A DNA stretch of 64,000 nt from Puia sp963703355 (GCA_963703355.1 OY969813.1:1860001-1924000), one strand, 5' to 3'. Shown: positions 36,240-44,560, counted from the stretch's first letter. Translations and numbers: made by a program. The notes: generated by a model not told the origin, from the sequence alone.

Positions 36240-36908
36240 CTATTTTTCCGTGCCTTCAAGCACAATAACAATCTCACCCTTCACGCCTTTTTCCTTGAAA
36301 TGAAGAATTACTTCTTCGAGTGTTCCCCGAATATTTTCTTCAAACATTTTGCTTATTTCCCTGCAGACCGCACATTTCCTCGCAGAACCAAAGTATTCTG
36401 TAAACTCCATAAGCGTCCTGACAAGGCGCAAAGGAGATTCATAAAAAACCATGGTTCTCGTTTCGACCGACAATTTTTTTAAGAGTGTTTGCCGTCCTTT
36501 TTTTATAGGGAGAAAGCCTTCGAAGCTAAAACGGTTCATTGGCAGCCCGCTATTCACGAGCGCCGGTACAAATGCAGTAGCACCAGGCAAGCATTCTACT
36601 CTGATATTCACCTGAATGCATTCCCTTACAAGCAAAAATGCAGGATCGGAAACGCCCGGTGTGCCTGCATCAGTTAAGAGGGCCATCACTTTACCCTGCA
36701 GCATTTGATCTACCAAATGGCGCAATACTTTATGTTCATTATGCTGGTGATAAGGTGTAAGCGGCTTAATGATCTGATAGTGATTCAAAAGCTTCAGTGA
36801 AGTTCTGGTATCTTCTGCGAGTATCAAATCCACTTTTTTGAGAACCTCTATCGCCCGGAATGTGATATCCTGAAGATTTCCTATGGGCGATGGGACAATG
36901 TATAACAT
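36240..36908 (-). CDS. rsmI: 16S rRNA (cytidine1402-2'-O)-methyltransferase
   Basis: Methylates C1402 in the ribosomal P site. The start MLYIVPSPIGNLQDITFRA and the segments ILAEDTRTS, ALLTDAGTPGVSDPAFLLVRE and LPGATAFVPALVNSGLP are diagnostic of this tetrapyrrole-methylase-fold enzyme. At 222 residues it is near the shorter end, lacking the C-terminal extension of E. coli RsmI, which is common. Its upstream region is filled with GGGAGTAT repeats. Confidence 0.92.
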   Translation of the reverse strand: MLYIVPSPIGNLQDITFRAIEVLKKVDLILAEDTRTSLKLLNHYQIIKPLTPYHQHNEHKVLRHLVDQMLQGKVMALLTDAGTPGVSDPAFLLVRECIQVNIRVECLPGATAFVPALVNSGLPMNRFSFEGFLPIKKGRQTLLKKLSVETRTMVFYESPLRLVRTLMEFTEYFGSARKCAVCREISKMFEENIRGTLEEVILHFKEKGVKGEIVIVLEGTEK

Positions 36909-37033
36909 GGCTTTGGGAGTATGGGAGTATGGAAGTATGAGAGTGTGGAAATTAAATGTATAGTTTTAGTGCGAGAATTGAGAGTGGGCTTTTAAACAAC
37001 ACACTCCCATACTTCCATACTCCCATACTTTCA
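36909..37033. repeat. GGGAGTAT/ATACTCCC inverted repeat
   Basis: Left arm: three GGGAGTATGGGAGTATGGAAGTATGAGAGTGTGG words from 36914. Right arm: CACACTCCCATACTTCCATACTCCCATAC up to 37030. The arms are complementary with few mismatches over about 28 bp, separated by a ~50-bp AT-rich loop. It lies between rsmI and purS, both on the minus strand. Confidence 0.75.
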
Positions 37034-37276
37034 GTTAATAGTAATCTCAAAGTATTCCATAACAGGGTTAGCAAGTAACTTCTTACTGGCCTCTTCTGCA
37101 ATTTTCTTTGCTTCATCGGGTGTGCCGGCATTTACCTCGAGTTGAATCGTTTTACCAATTCGTACATCCTGAATGGTATGGATTCCGAGATTCTGCAATC
37201 CGCCCAGTACAGCTTTTCCTTGCGGATCAAGCAATTCTTTCAGGGGCATCACTTTTATCTGAACTGAATAATTCAT
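37031..37276 (-). CDS. purS: Phosphoribosylformylglycinamidine synthase subunit PurS
   Basis: Small subunit of the split FGAM synthase (PurSQL) of purine synthesis, 81 residues. The conserved pattern is DPQGKAVLGGLQNLG and VRIGKTIQLEV, ending NPVMEYFEITIN. Its presence implies that purQ and purL occur elsewhere as separate genes. The ATG at 37276 overlaps the pssA stop as ATGA, so translation is coupled; the longer frame to 37345 lies within pssA and is rejected. Confidence 0.9.
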   Translation of the reverse strand: MNYSVQIKVMPLKELLDPQGKAVLGGLQNLGIHTIQDVRIGKTIQLEVNAGTPDEAKKIAEEASKKLLANPVMEYFEITIN

Positions 37277-38037
37277 GCGAGCCTGTTTTTGAATAGCAAA
37301 GATATGACAATGTAAAAAAGGAAGATGAGTGGCACGGCCATCCATTGTAAAATAAAAACCGAAATGACCGCCAGCACGATCAACGCGATGCGTGGTATGA
37401 GTTGCGGATCATTTTTCCCTCCCCATTTCATAGACAGCATGGGGATGCGACTTACCATCAGGTATGACAGAAAAATCACGATTGCATACAGTATCCATTT
37501 GTTCAAAAGAATATTCAAAATCCAATTACTGTTTCTTGTCCAGTATATCAATGGCAATGATGCAATCGTTAATCCTACTGCTGGCACCGGTACTCCTTTG
37601 AAGCTTTTGGATTGCGAACTATCTAAATTGAAAACTGCTAATCGATACGCAGCTGCGCAAGGCAAAATAAGCGCAGGAAGCAGCCATATCATAGAAATAT
37701 CGGCTCCATTTTCCTGACTCATAAAACATAATCTTAAAAACTGATACACGATAAGTCCGGGTGCCACACCGAAACTTACCACATCTGCCAGAGAATCCAA
37801 TTCGCGTCCAAGTGGAGAATGTTGCTTAAGCAGTCTCGCGAGAAATCCATCCAGAAAATCTGTAACTGCGGCGAGCCCGATGAATAAAGGTGCAAGCCAG
37901 ATGCGCTCGGGGATATCTGCATATTGAGTTCCTTCAGCGGAATAAATTATGGTAATTCCATTCTGCAGAATACAGATAATCGCAATACATCCAAAAAATA
38001 AATTCAGCAGCGTAAATAAATTGGGAATATGTTTCAT
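37273..38037 (-). CDS. pssA: CDP-diacylglycerol-serine O-phosphatidyltransferase
   Basis: Inner-membrane enzyme that makes phosphatidylserine, the precursor of phosphatidylethanolamine. The CDP-alcohol phosphotransferase signature is clear: DFLDGFLARLLKQHSPLGRELDSLAD, with the D-G-AR-G-D-D pattern intact. About seven hydrophobic helices span 254 residues. It overlaps purS by 4 bp, an odd functional pairing that probably only reflects operon packing. Confidence 0.9.
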   Translation of the reverse strand: MKHIPNLFTLLNLFFGCIAIICILQNGITIIYSAEGTQYADIPERIWLAPLFIGLAAVTDFLDGFLARLLKQHSPLGRELDSLADVVSFGVAPGLIVYQFLRLCFMSQENGADISMIWLLPALILPCAAAYRLAVFNLDSSQSKSFKGVPVPAVGLTIASLPLIYWTRNSNWILNILLNKWILYAIVIFLSYLMVSRIPMLSMKWGGKNDPQLIPRIALIVLAVISVFILQWMAVPLIFLFYIVISLLFKNRLA

Positions 38038-38190
38038 TAAAAAAGTATGGGAGTAAAGAAAAGTATGGGAGTGTGGAAGTATGAGAGCGTGGAAGTTAGT
38101 TTTATATTCATAATGTATATTGCAACCAAAATTTATTTTCAGCGTTCAGCGTTCAGCGTTCCGCTTTAGGCCTTAAGCTTTAAGCTTTTC
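38038..38190. repeat. GGGAGTAT, GCGTTCA and TTAAGC words around the aminopeptidase stop
   Basis: GTATGGGAGT words (38045-38090) are followed by four GTTCAGC words (38141-38162) and TTTAGGCCTTAAGCTTTAAGC, which overlaps the stop of the next gene on the minus strand and encodes its last residues LKLKA. Confidence 0.75.
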
Positions 38191-39470
38191 ATGCAACTCT
38201 CAATCTCCTCAACAGTAATTGGGATATCTTTCATAAGATCCTTGTTTCCGTTCTTAGTGAGCCACACATTGTTTTCAATCCGTACTCCCAATTTTTCTTC
38301 CTGGATGTATATACCGGGTTCAACGGTTAGTACCATGCCCGGCATCAGCGGCTCGGCACGTGGACCAAGATCGTGAACATCAATTCCCAGGTGATGGGAA
38401 ATACCATGATACATGTACTTCCAGTAAGCAGGATTTTCGGGAGTTGCATTTTTTATATCAGATTTGCTGAGCAATCCGATTTTCTGGAATACTGAATCCG
38501 CCTCCTTACCTACCAGAATATGATATTCGTTGATAGTGATGCCCGGCCTCAAAAGACTTTTTGCAAATTGATGTAAATGAAGGCATGCATTATATACCTC
38601 TTTCTGGCGTTTCGAAAACTTTCCATTTACCGGAATGGTACGCGTGAGATCAGCATTGTACCCCCCGTACTCAGCGCCAAAATCCATTAATATCATGTCT
38701 CCGTCCTTGCATTCCTGGTTGTTCGATACATAATGAAGTGTACAGGCGTTTTCACCCGAAGCGAGTATGCTGCTGTAAGCCGGACCAGTGGCGCGTTGCG
38801 AAAGAAAAGAATGCTGTATCTCGGCCTCCACCTCGTATTCAAAAACACCCGGACGGATGAATTTCAAAACGCGCAATAAGCTTTTTGCTGTAATATCAAT
38901 GGCTTGCTGAATTACCACAACCTCTTCAGTTGTTTTCACTGCCCGAAGATTTTTAAATATACTTGCTGCCCGAAGGTATTGATGCAGTGGATAACGTTTC
39001 CTCATTTCCTTTATAAAACGATATTCCCGGGATTGCAACAGATTGTTTTTCCTGTCATTTTCATTTGAATCCAGATAGATGTTTTTCGCCAGATGTATCC
39101 AGACCTGCAGCAATGCATCACTGGTATCGAGCCAAATGACGGTTTTTATCCCGGAAATATTTTTCCCTTCTTCTGCGCGCAATCTTTTACCATCCCATTT
39201 TTCTTTCAGTTCATTTGGACGAACAAGGATCAGCACTTCCCTGTATTTTGGATCGGGATGATCCGGAAATAATACCACCATAGTGTCTTCCTGTACGATG
39301 CCAGTAAGCCAGTAGAGATCACTGTTTTGTTTGAAAGGATATAAAGCATCCCCATTGGAGGGTATTTCATCGTTACTTCCGAAAATGGCGATCGACGCAG
39401 GCACCATTTCTTTTACGAAACGCTCCCGGTTTTGCTTAAATATCTGGGGATTTAATGGTAAATATTTCAT
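38166..39470 (-). CDS. Xaa-Pro aminopeptidase (M24B)
   Basis: Metallopeptidase of 434 residues with the pita-bread fold. Metal ligands appear in DFGAEYGGYNADLTRTIPV (two Asp), HGISHHLGIDVHDLG (His), LTVEPGIYI (Glu) and GVRIENNVWLT (Glu). An N-terminal creatinase-like domain spans about residues 1-170. It removes N-terminal residues ahead of proline and probably acts in the cytoplasm, as no signal is seen. The last residues SLKLKA and the stop are encoded by repeat words. Confidence 0.9.
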   Translation of the reverse strand: MKYLPLNPQIFKQNRERFVKEMVPASIAIFGSNDEIPSNGDALYPFKQNSDLYWLTGIVQEDTMVVLFPDHPDPKYREVLILVRPNELKEKWDGKRLRAEEGKNISGIKTVIWLDTSDALLQVWIHLAKNIYLDSNENDRKNNLLQSREYRFIKEMRKRYPLHQYLRAASIFKNLRAVKTTEEVVVIQQAIDITAKSLLRVLKFIRPGVFEYEVEAEIQHSFLSQRATGPAYSSILASGENACTLHYVSNNQECKDGDMILMDFGAEYGGYNADLTRTIPVNGKFSKRQKEVYNACLHLHQFAKSLLRPGITINEYHILVGKEADSVFQKIGLLSKSDIKNATPENPAYWKYMYHGISHHLGIDVHDLGPRAEPLMPGMVLTVEPGIYIQEEKLGVRIENNVWLTKNGNKDLMKDIPITVEEIESCMKSLKLKA

Positions 39471-39637
39471 CCTGAATGGTTGGCTGGATGGATAAAACCA
39501 GCAGTTTTTAGCCTTAAAATGTAGCCGGAGACCCTATTTCAAAAAAAAATTAATGAAAACTTGTTATTTTAAAAATATTTTCGTCATCTTGGCAGCCAAT
39601 TGTTTACTATTTAACGACCTCTAACGTTGTTTGCTAT

Positions 39638-39666
39638 AAAAAGCTCCTTCAAAAAAGGAGCTTTTT
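39638..39666 (-). terminator. Terminator of the deoxynucleoside kinase gene
   Basis: A perfect 12-bp stem (AAAAAGCTCCTT with AAGGAGCTTTTT) with a 5-nt loop. It is 45 bp past the kinase stop on the minus strand, has A/T tracts on both sides, and could work in either direction. The surrounding 39471-39710 has no gene. Confidence 0.75.
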
Positions 39667-39710
39667 TATTCATTCTGACTTCTACTCAATTTATTCTCAC
39701 TTTTCTTGTT

Positions 39711-40346
39711 TTAAAATAAACCATACAATTGCGCGTCAATTCTCGTAATTATTTCCCCCAGATGCTCTTCGTTTTCAGGAAATTTATTTTTGTCCACATC
39801 AACCACCAGGAGACTTCCTTCCCTGTATCCATCGATCCATTTATTGTACAGGTCATTCAGTCTTTTCAAATAATCAAGCCTTATATTTTCCTCATATTCA
39901 CGACCACGTTTCTGAATTTGTCCTACAAGGGTTGGAACAGAAGCCTGGAGATAAATCAATAGGTCCGGTGGTTGAACCATACGCTTCAATGTCTGAAAAA
40001 ACTGAAAATAATTATTGTAGTCTCTTTTGCTCATCAGGCCCATGTCGTGCAGGTTGGGCGCGAATATATGGGCATCTTCGTAAATGGTGCGATCCTGAAT
40101 AACCGTCTCGGTACCACTATAGATTTCCAATAGCTGATTCAGCCTGCCATTCAGGAAAAATATCTGCAGATTAAAACTCCATCGGGGCATGTCTTCATAA
40201 AAATCATTGAGGTAAGGATTATGATCAACATCTTCAAACTGAGGGATCCATTTATAATGCTTACTTAATAACTCAGTAAGCGTCGTTTTACCTGCACCGA
40301 TGTTACCAGCCACAGCAATATGCTTGGGTTTCTTGGTTTTTGCCAT
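39711..40346 (-). CDS. Deoxynucleoside kinase
   Basis: Salvage kinase of the dCK/dGK family, 211 residues. P-loop HIAVAGNIGAGKTTLTELL, the DRTIYEDAHIFA motif for the base and ribose, and IQKRGREYEENIRLDYLKRLNDLYNKW as the lid are characteristic of the deoxyadenosine/deoxyguanosine kinase group. It is cytoplasmic. It is followed by a clear terminator and lies 49 bp downstream of trpS on the same strand. Confidence 0.88.
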   Translation of the reverse strand: MAKTKKPKHIAVAGNIGAGKTTLTELLSKHYKWIPQFEDVDHNPYLNDFYEDMPRWSFNLQIFFLNGRLNQLLEIYSGTETVIQDRTIYEDAHIFAPNLHDMGLMSKRDYNNYFQFFQTLKRMVQPPDLLIYLQASVPTLVGQIQKRGREYEENIRLDYLKRLNDLYNKWIDGYREGSLLVVDVDKNKFPENEEHLGEIITRIDAQLYGLF

Positions 40347-40395
40347 TCCTAAATGTAAATCTTATGACCGAAATATAAAAAGAATCGACTTCATC

Positions 40396-41400
40396 TCAGA
40401 GATATCTAAATCCTAACGCTTTACGTACTTCCAAAAGCGTCATAGCAGCGCTTTTTCGGGCTTTTGCAGCCCCTTTTGAAAGTATGCTTTCAATTTTGAC
40501 GGGGTCATTCTGCAAGTCCGCAGCTTTCTCACGGATGGGTTTGATAAATTGTATCAAATCTGCAGCCAGCTGCTTTTTAAAATCCCCATATCGTATCTGG
40601 CAATGATTAAAATCATATTCGTATTTCGAAAAGATTTCAGGATCTCCAACCAGTTCGAGTAATGTAAAAAGTCCCTGAATATAGTCAGGTTTTTCACTGT
40701 TTGGAACAGATGGACCCTGATCTGTTTTCGCCTTCATTATTTTTTTTATGATGAGCTCGTCGTCATCGTTCAGGTAGATGGTATTCATTTGCTGTTCACT
40801 CTTGCTCATCTTGCCACTACCATCTAAACTAAGAATTTTAACAAGATCTTCGCTATAGCTAAATGCTCTTGGAACGGGAAATACTTCGCCATAACGGTAA
40901 TTGAATCGTTCGGCAAAATTTCTTGTCATTTCGATATGTTGTTCCTGATCTTTACCAACGGGCACATAATGGGCCCGATGTATAAGAATATCCGCAGCCT
41001 GCAACACAGGATACGTCAGCAAACCGGCATTTACATTTTGAGGTTGTTGTCGTGCTTTGTCTTTAAATGTAACCGTTTTTTCCAGCTCCCCTTTATATGC
41101 AAGCATATTGAGGTACAGGTACAGTTCGGGAATTTCTGGTATATCACTCTGCGCATATATGGTGCACTTATCGGGATCGAGTCCTCCGGCAATAAGTTCA
41201 GATACCAGATTTTTTGTTATGGATCTGAGTTCGCTCGTATCAGCATGCGTGGTAAGACTATGCCAGTCCGCTATAAAAAAATAGCATTCGTATTCGTATT
41301 GCATCCTGGCCCAGTTCTTCAATGCGCCAAAATAATTGCCCAAATGCAGAAAACCCGTTGGCCGAATACCGCTTAAAACAATTTCTTTATTTTTCTCCAT
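40396..41400 (-). CDS. trpS: Tryptophanyl-tRNA synthetase
   Basis: Charges tRNA-Trp. Class I signature TGFLHLGNYFGALKNW at the N-terminus and KMSKS as GSGKMSKSEQQMN are intact, with DHRAHY-like IHRAHYVPVGKDQEQHIE between. At 334 residues it is normal. The ATG at 41400 is preferred over 41433, because a TATCTTCG promoter-like box on the minus strand lies between the two and the conserved part begins just after 41400. It is divergent from gatC. Confidence 0.93.
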   Translation of the reverse strand: MEKNKEIVLSGIRPTGFLHLGNYFGALKNWARMQYEYECYFFIADWHSLTTHADTSELRSITKNLVSELIAGGLDPDKCTIYAQSDIPEIPELYLYLNMLAYKGELEKTVTFKDKARQQPQNVNAGLLTYPVLQAADILIHRAHYVPVGKDQEQHIEMTRNFAERFNYRYGEVFPVPRAFSYSEDLVKILSLDGSGKMSKSEQQMNTIYLNDDDELIIKKIMKAKTDQGPSVPNSEKPDYIQGLFTLLELVGDPEIFSKYEYDFNHCQIRYGDFKKQLAADLIQFIKPIREKAADLQNDPVKIESILSKGAAKARKSAAMTLLEVRKALGFRYL

Positions 41401-41450
41401 GGAGGAAGGCGAAGATAATGAAGGGACACTCAAAATCTCCCTGAATCCAT

Positions 41451-41458
41451 TATTTTTG
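41451..41458 (+). promoter_or_regulatory. -7 element of gatC
   Basis: TATTTTTG fits TAnnTTTG exactly and ends 15 bp before the gatC ATG at 41474. No -33 TTTG at 19 bp is evident. Confidence 0.45.
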
Positions 41459-41473
41459 TCCTAATCGCTTTTC

Positions 41474-41788
41474 ATGGAGTTGAATGATGCACTCGTTGAT
41501 AATTTATGTAAACTGGCGTGTCTTGAATATGACGCGGCCGGGAAACAGGAAATTAAAAAAGATCTGCAGAAAATAATAGGGTTCGTTGAAAAGCTGGATG
41601 AACTCGACCTCAGTGATGTTGAACCACTTTTTTTTATGGGTGAGGAAATCAATGTAATCCGGAAAGATATATCTGAAGAACCACTAAGCCGGGCGGAAGC
41701 TTTGAAAAACGCACCAATGGCTGATGAACAGTATTTTAAAGTACCCCAGGTTGTTAAAACCCCCACCACCGGCAAGGAAATTAAATGA
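41474..41788 (+). CDS. gatC: Asp-tRNA(Asn)/Glu-tRNA(Gln) amidotransferase subunit C
   Basis: Small subunit that stabilises the GatCAB amidotransferase, which converts misacylated Glu-tRNA-Gln or Asp-tRNA-Asn to the amide form. The pattern LACLEYDA ... IIGFVEKLDELDLSDVEPLFF ... PMADEQYFKVPQVVKTP is diagnostic over 104 residues. It is separated from gatA/gatB, which are not in this window, and lies 9 bp upstream of an ABC ATPase gene, suggesting co-transcription without an obvious shared function. Confidence 0.9.
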   Translation: MELNDALVDNLCKLACLEYDAAGKQEIKKDLQKIIGFVEKLDELDLSDVEPLFFMGEEINVIRKDISEEPLSRAEALKNAPMADEQYFKVPQVVKTPTTGKEIK

Positions 41789-41797
41789 AACCCTAAC

Positions 41798-42514
41798 ATG
41801 ACATCGACCTCAATCATTCATCTGGAGAATATTATCAAAAGCTATTTCATGGGGAAACAGGCAGTTCCTGTATTGAAGGGTATTAGTCTGGATATTTACA
41901 AAAATGAATACGTAGCATTGATGGGACCATCAGGTTCAGGGAAAAGTACATTAATGAATATTCTGGGTTGTCTGGATTCACCTACAGAAGGAAAATATAT
42001 ACTGAACGGGAACGATGTCAGTCAGATGTTGGATGATAACCTTGCAGAGGTAAGAAACAAGGAAATTGGTTTCGTATTTCAACAGTTCAATTTATTACCG
42101 AGATTGACGGCTGCGGAGAACGTCGCATTGCCTTTGGTTTACGCAGGCGTCACAAAGAAAACAAGGACTGAAATGGCAATGGCTGTATTAGAAAAAGTCA
42201 GTCTTACAGACAGAAGTCACCATAAACCCAACGAAATGTCCGGGGGACAGTGTCAACGCGTAGCGATAGCACGTGCACTTGTAAATAATCCGTCGCTCAT
42301 ACTTGCAGATGAACCTACAGGAAATCTGGATACCAAAACCTCCATTGAAATAATGGAAATCTTCAACAAAATCCAGGCCGCCGGTAATACGGTTGTGCTG
42401 GTTACCCATGAAGAAGATATTTCTAACTATGCTCATCGTGTTGTAAGACTTCGCGATGGTGTTATCGAAACCGACAAACGCAAAGAGGGCGTTTTTGCGG
42501 GGGTGACTGCTTAA
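41798..42514 (+). CDS. MacB/LolD-type ABC ATPase
   Basis: Single-domain ABC ATPase of 238 residues. Walker A GPSGSGKST, Q-loop FVFQQFNLLPRLTAAENV, signature MSGGQCQRVAIARA (Cys within the LSGGQ loop), Walker B LILADEPTGNLD and the His in VTHEEDI. No permease is adjacent; the orphan FtsX permease at 50549 or a permease outside the window could be the partner. It follows gatC by 9 bp. Confidence 0.88.
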   Translation: MTSTSIIHLENIIKSYFMGKQAVPVLKGISLDIYKNEYVALMGPSGSGKSTLMNILGCLDSPTEGKYILNGNDVSQMLDDNLAEVRNKEIGFVFQQFNLLPRLTAAENVALPLVYAGVTKKTRTEMAMAVLEKVSLTDRSHHKPNEMSGGQCQRVAIARALVNNPSLILADEPTGNLDTKTSIEIMEIFNKIQAAGNTVVLVTHEEDISNYAHRVVRLRDGVIETDKRKEGVFAGVTA

Positions 42515-42598
42515 TTTAGTTATGGGTTATGAGTTTATTTCGGGCCTAACCCATAACCCATACCCATAACTCATAAGTCATAATTCATAATTTCTATC
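42515..42598. repeat. GTTATGG/CATAACC inverted repeat
   Basis: GTTATGGGTTATGAGT and a right arm of four CATAACC-type words (AACCCATAACCCATACCCATAACTCATAA) fill the gap between two plus-strand genes, up to the GTG start of the adenosyltransferase gene. Confidence 0.75.
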
Positions 42599-43159
42599 GT
42601 GTCTTCAAAAATCTATACCAAAACAGGAGATACAGGTAACACAGGTCTGATCGGAGGAACAAGAGTTCCCAAAAATCATATCCGTATTGCATCTTACGGC
42701 ACGGTAGATGAGCTCAATGCACATATTGGATTGCTGAGAGACCTTTTAGCAGGTAGTCAGGGTCATGATATGTTGCGCGAGATTCAGTACAGGCTGTTCA
42801 CCATTGGATCCTCGCTGGCCCGTGACCCTGATAAAGAAATCAACATGTATGTTCCCGATCTATTGGAATCGGATGTTCTTCTATTGGAAAATGAGATCGA
42901 TGAGATGAATAAGATACTGCCTGAGATGAAGAACTTCATATTGCCCGGCGGACATATCACGGTTTCAACAGCGCACATTTGCCGCACCGTTTGTCGTCGC
43001 GCGGAAAGATTGATCGTGGAGCTTGCAGATTCAGATTCAAAAACTCCGTCCACGATTCTTAAATATATGAACAGGCTGAGCGATTATCTTTTTGTTCTTG
43101 CCAGATACATTGGACATGAAAAAGGAGTGGAAGAAATTAAGTGGAAACCGAGGAAATAG
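42599..43159 (+). CDS. PduO-type ATP:cob(I)alamin adenosyltransferase
   Basis: Transfers adenosyl to cobalamin to form coenzyme B12; 186 residues. The signature KIYTKTGDTGNTGLIGGTRVPK and YGTVDELNAHIGLLR at the N-terminus and the C-terminal RRAERLIVELA and LNRLSD-like YMNRLSDYLFVLARYIGHEKG are diagnostic. The start appears to be GTG (42599-42601) with no Shine-Dalgarno sequence; no in-frame ATG lies nearby upstream. The 3' end abuts a long inverted repeat. Confidence 0.9.
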   Translation: MSSKIYTKTGDTGNTGLIGGTRVPKNHIRIASYGTVDELNAHIGLLRDLLAGSQGHDMLREIQYRLFTIGSSLARDPDKEINMYVPDLLESDVLLLENEIDEMNKILPEMKNFILPGGHITVSTAHICRTVCRRAERLIVELADSDSKTPSTILKYMNRLSDYLFVLARYIGHEKGVEEIKWKPRK

Positions 43160-43265
43160 TATAAGAGTGTAGGAGTATAAGAGAATAAGAGTGTAGGAGT
43201 TTGGGAATAACGATGACTTTTACACTCCTACACTCTTATTCTCTTATACTCCTATACTCTTATTC
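43160..43265. repeat. Long near-perfect inverted repeat of GTGTAGGAGTATAAGAG words
   Basis: Left arm (about 43161-43202) and right arm (about 43221-43261) are complementary over about 40 bp with roughly one mismatch and one small indel, around a ~18-bp loop. The words are AGTGTAGG, AGTATAAG and AGAATAAG. It lies exactly between convergent genes and could act as a bidirectional terminator. It is the best-matched of the repeat hairpins. Confidence 0.8.
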
Positions 43266-43940
43266 TTGTATCCTCCCATCTTTCATCCGAACCACCCTGT
43301 CGCTCATCTCGGCGAGCGCTTCATTATGGGTAACAATGAGAAAAGTCTGATTAAATTTTCGCCGGAGCTCAAAGAATAACTGATGAAGTTCTTTTGCGTT
43401 GGCTGAATCGAGATTACCGGTGGGCTCATCAGCAAATATGATGTCTGGTCCGTTTATAAGTGCCCGACAAACTGCAACCCGCTGTTGTTCACCCCCCGAC
43501 ATAGCAGACGGCTTGTTTTCCATCCGGTGACCCACACCGAGGATTTGCAGAAGCTCCTTAGCCCTGGTTTCGATGGCAGACTTATTCCCTCCACTGATCC
43601 ATCCCGGTATGCATACATTTTCCAGGGCAGAAAATTCTGGTAACAGGTGATGGAATTGAAAAACAAAGCCAATATGACGGTTTCTCAACGCAGCCAGTGG
43701 TTTTCCCTTTAAACTGTGAAATTCCTGGTCTTTAAGGCGGATTTCGCCCTCTGCAGGCTGATCCAGGGTGCCTAAAATGTGTAGTAATGTGCTTTTCCCC
43801 GATCCCGAGGGACCCACCATACTTACTATCTCACCGGCATGTATATCCAGATTAACCCCCTGAAGTACATGTAACTCCCCGTAGTATTTGTGGATATTTC
43901 GTGCTGAAAGAATGAGAGAACCAGTTGCTGGTGGGATCAT
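43260..43940 (-). CDS. LolD-type ABC ATPase
   Basis: ATPase likely to drive release of lipoproteins from the inner membrane or a related FtsX-type transporter, 226 residues. Walker A GPSGSGKST, Q-loop FVFQFHHLLPEFSALENV, signature MSGGEQQRVAVCRA, Walker B IIFADEPTGNLD, switch His VTHNEAL. FVFQFHHLLPEF is a segment usually seen in LolD. No LolC/E is adjacent. A TATATTTG box ends 4 bp from the ATG, suggesting a leaderless message. Confidence 0.86.
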   Translation of the reverse strand: MIPPATGSLILSARNIHKYYGELHVLQGVNLDIHAGEIVSMVGPSGSGKSTLLHILGTLDQPAEGEIRLKDQEFHSLKGKPLAALRNRHIGFVFQFHHLLPEFSALENVCIPGWISGGNKSAIETRAKELLQILGVGHRMENKPSAMSGGEQQRVAVCRALINGPDIIFADEPTGNLDSANAKELHQLFFELRRKFNQTFLIVTHNEALAEMSDRVVRMKDGRIQE

Positions 43941-43943
43941 TCA

Positions 43944-43951
43944 CAAATATA
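43944..43951 (-). promoter_or_regulatory. -7 element next to the LolD-like start
   Basis: Reads TATATTTG on the minus strand, a full match to TAnnTTTG, only 3 bp from the start codon at 43940. Transcription would start at or inside the codon. Confidence 0.4.
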
Positions 43952-43997
43952 ACGGCTAGTTCCAAGCATAGCCACAGATAACCTCTTATAAATGGTA

Positions 43998-44028
43998 TTT
44001 GGTTGTTTCATTATAAAAATTACTTTTG
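43998..44028 (+). promoter_or_regulatory. Bacteroidota consensus promoter of the DUF2795 gene
   Basis: TTTG at 43998-44001, exactly 19 bp, then TACTTTTG at 44021-44028. This is the best match in the window to the Bacteroidota -33/-7 consensus. The predicted leader to the ATG at 44125 is about 90 nt. Confidence 0.7.
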
Positions 44029-44124
44029 CGAAAAATTAAAGGCAGGGTTTACCCCCTTTTGATCCGGGATTTACCGTTTAATCTGACCTTATTTAATACA
44101 CCAGCAACTAAATAAAGGATACCG

Positions 44125-44346
44125 ATGTTTTGGACACTTGAATTAGCCAGTTACCTTGAAGACGCTCCCTGGCCTGCTACCAAAGATGAACTCATTGACT
44201 ATGCGATCCGCTCAGGAGCGCCTATCGAAGTAGTGGAAAATCTGCAGGAATTGGAAGATGAAGGAGAGATTTATGAAGGCATTGACGATATCTGGCCCGA
44301 CTATCCTTCGCAGGAAGATTTCTTTTTTAATGAAGACGAATATTAA
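44125..44346 (+). CDS. DUF2795-type small acidic protein
   Basis: A 73-residue acidic protein beginning MFWTLELASYLEDAPWP, of the DUF2795-like group that is highly conserved in Bacteroidota. Its role is not known. The middle TKDELIDYAIRSGAPIEVVENLQEL is predicted helical, and the C-terminus is rich in Asp, Glu and Phe. It has its own strong promoter and a terminator 39 bp past the stop, so it is a monocistronic, probably well-expressed gene. Confidence 0.85.
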   Translation: MFWTLELASYLEDAPWPATKDELIDYAIRSGAPIEVVENLQELEDEGEIYEGIDDIWPDYPSQEDFFFNEDEY

Positions 44347-44376
44347 AAAGCCTAAAGCTCAAAGCCTAAAACTTTT
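44347..44376. repeat. GCCTAAAGC words after the DUF2795 stop
   Basis: AAAGCCTAAAGCTCAAAGCCTAAAAC follows directly after the stop, related to the TTTAGGC family. Confidence 0.5.
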
Positions 44377-44384
44377 AATAAAGT

Positions 44385-44415
44385 AAAAGTCCTTTCAAAA
44401 AATGAAAGGACTTTT
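44385..44415 (+). terminator. Terminator of the DUF2795 gene
   Basis: A 13-bp perfect stem (AAAAGTCCTTTCA with TGAAAGGACTTTT) and 5-nt loop, followed by TTTTTTA on the plus strand. It may also stop transcription coming from fabI in the other direction. Confidence 0.85.
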
Positions 44416-44448
44416 TTATTTAATAATTTTACGTCTCAAAAATATCGG

Positions 44449-44560
44449 CCTTACGCCTTACGCCTTACGCCTTACGCCTTACGCCTTACGCCTTACGCCT
44501 TACGCCTTACGCCTTACGCCTTACGCCTTACGCCTTACGCCTTACGCCTTACGCCTTACG
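44449..44560. repeat. Perfect 16-copy tandem array of CCTTACG
   Basis: Sixteen uninterrupted identical 7-bp units (112 bp). The last unit supplies the stop codon of fabI on the minus strand (TTA at 44556-44558), and reading on from fabI each unit places TAA in a shifting frame, so all three frames are closed repeatedly. This is the most homogeneous of the repeat clusters, so it is probably young or actively slipping. Confidence 0.95.

Noticed and set aside
39575..39666. Possible small RNA ending in the hairpin at 39638-39666
   Set aside because: The hairpin is explained by the deoxynucleoside kinase gene on the minus strand. The upstream TCATCTTGG is a poor match to a promoter.
44449..44560. 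CRISPR array
   Set aside because: Units are 7 bp with no spacers; no cas genes near.
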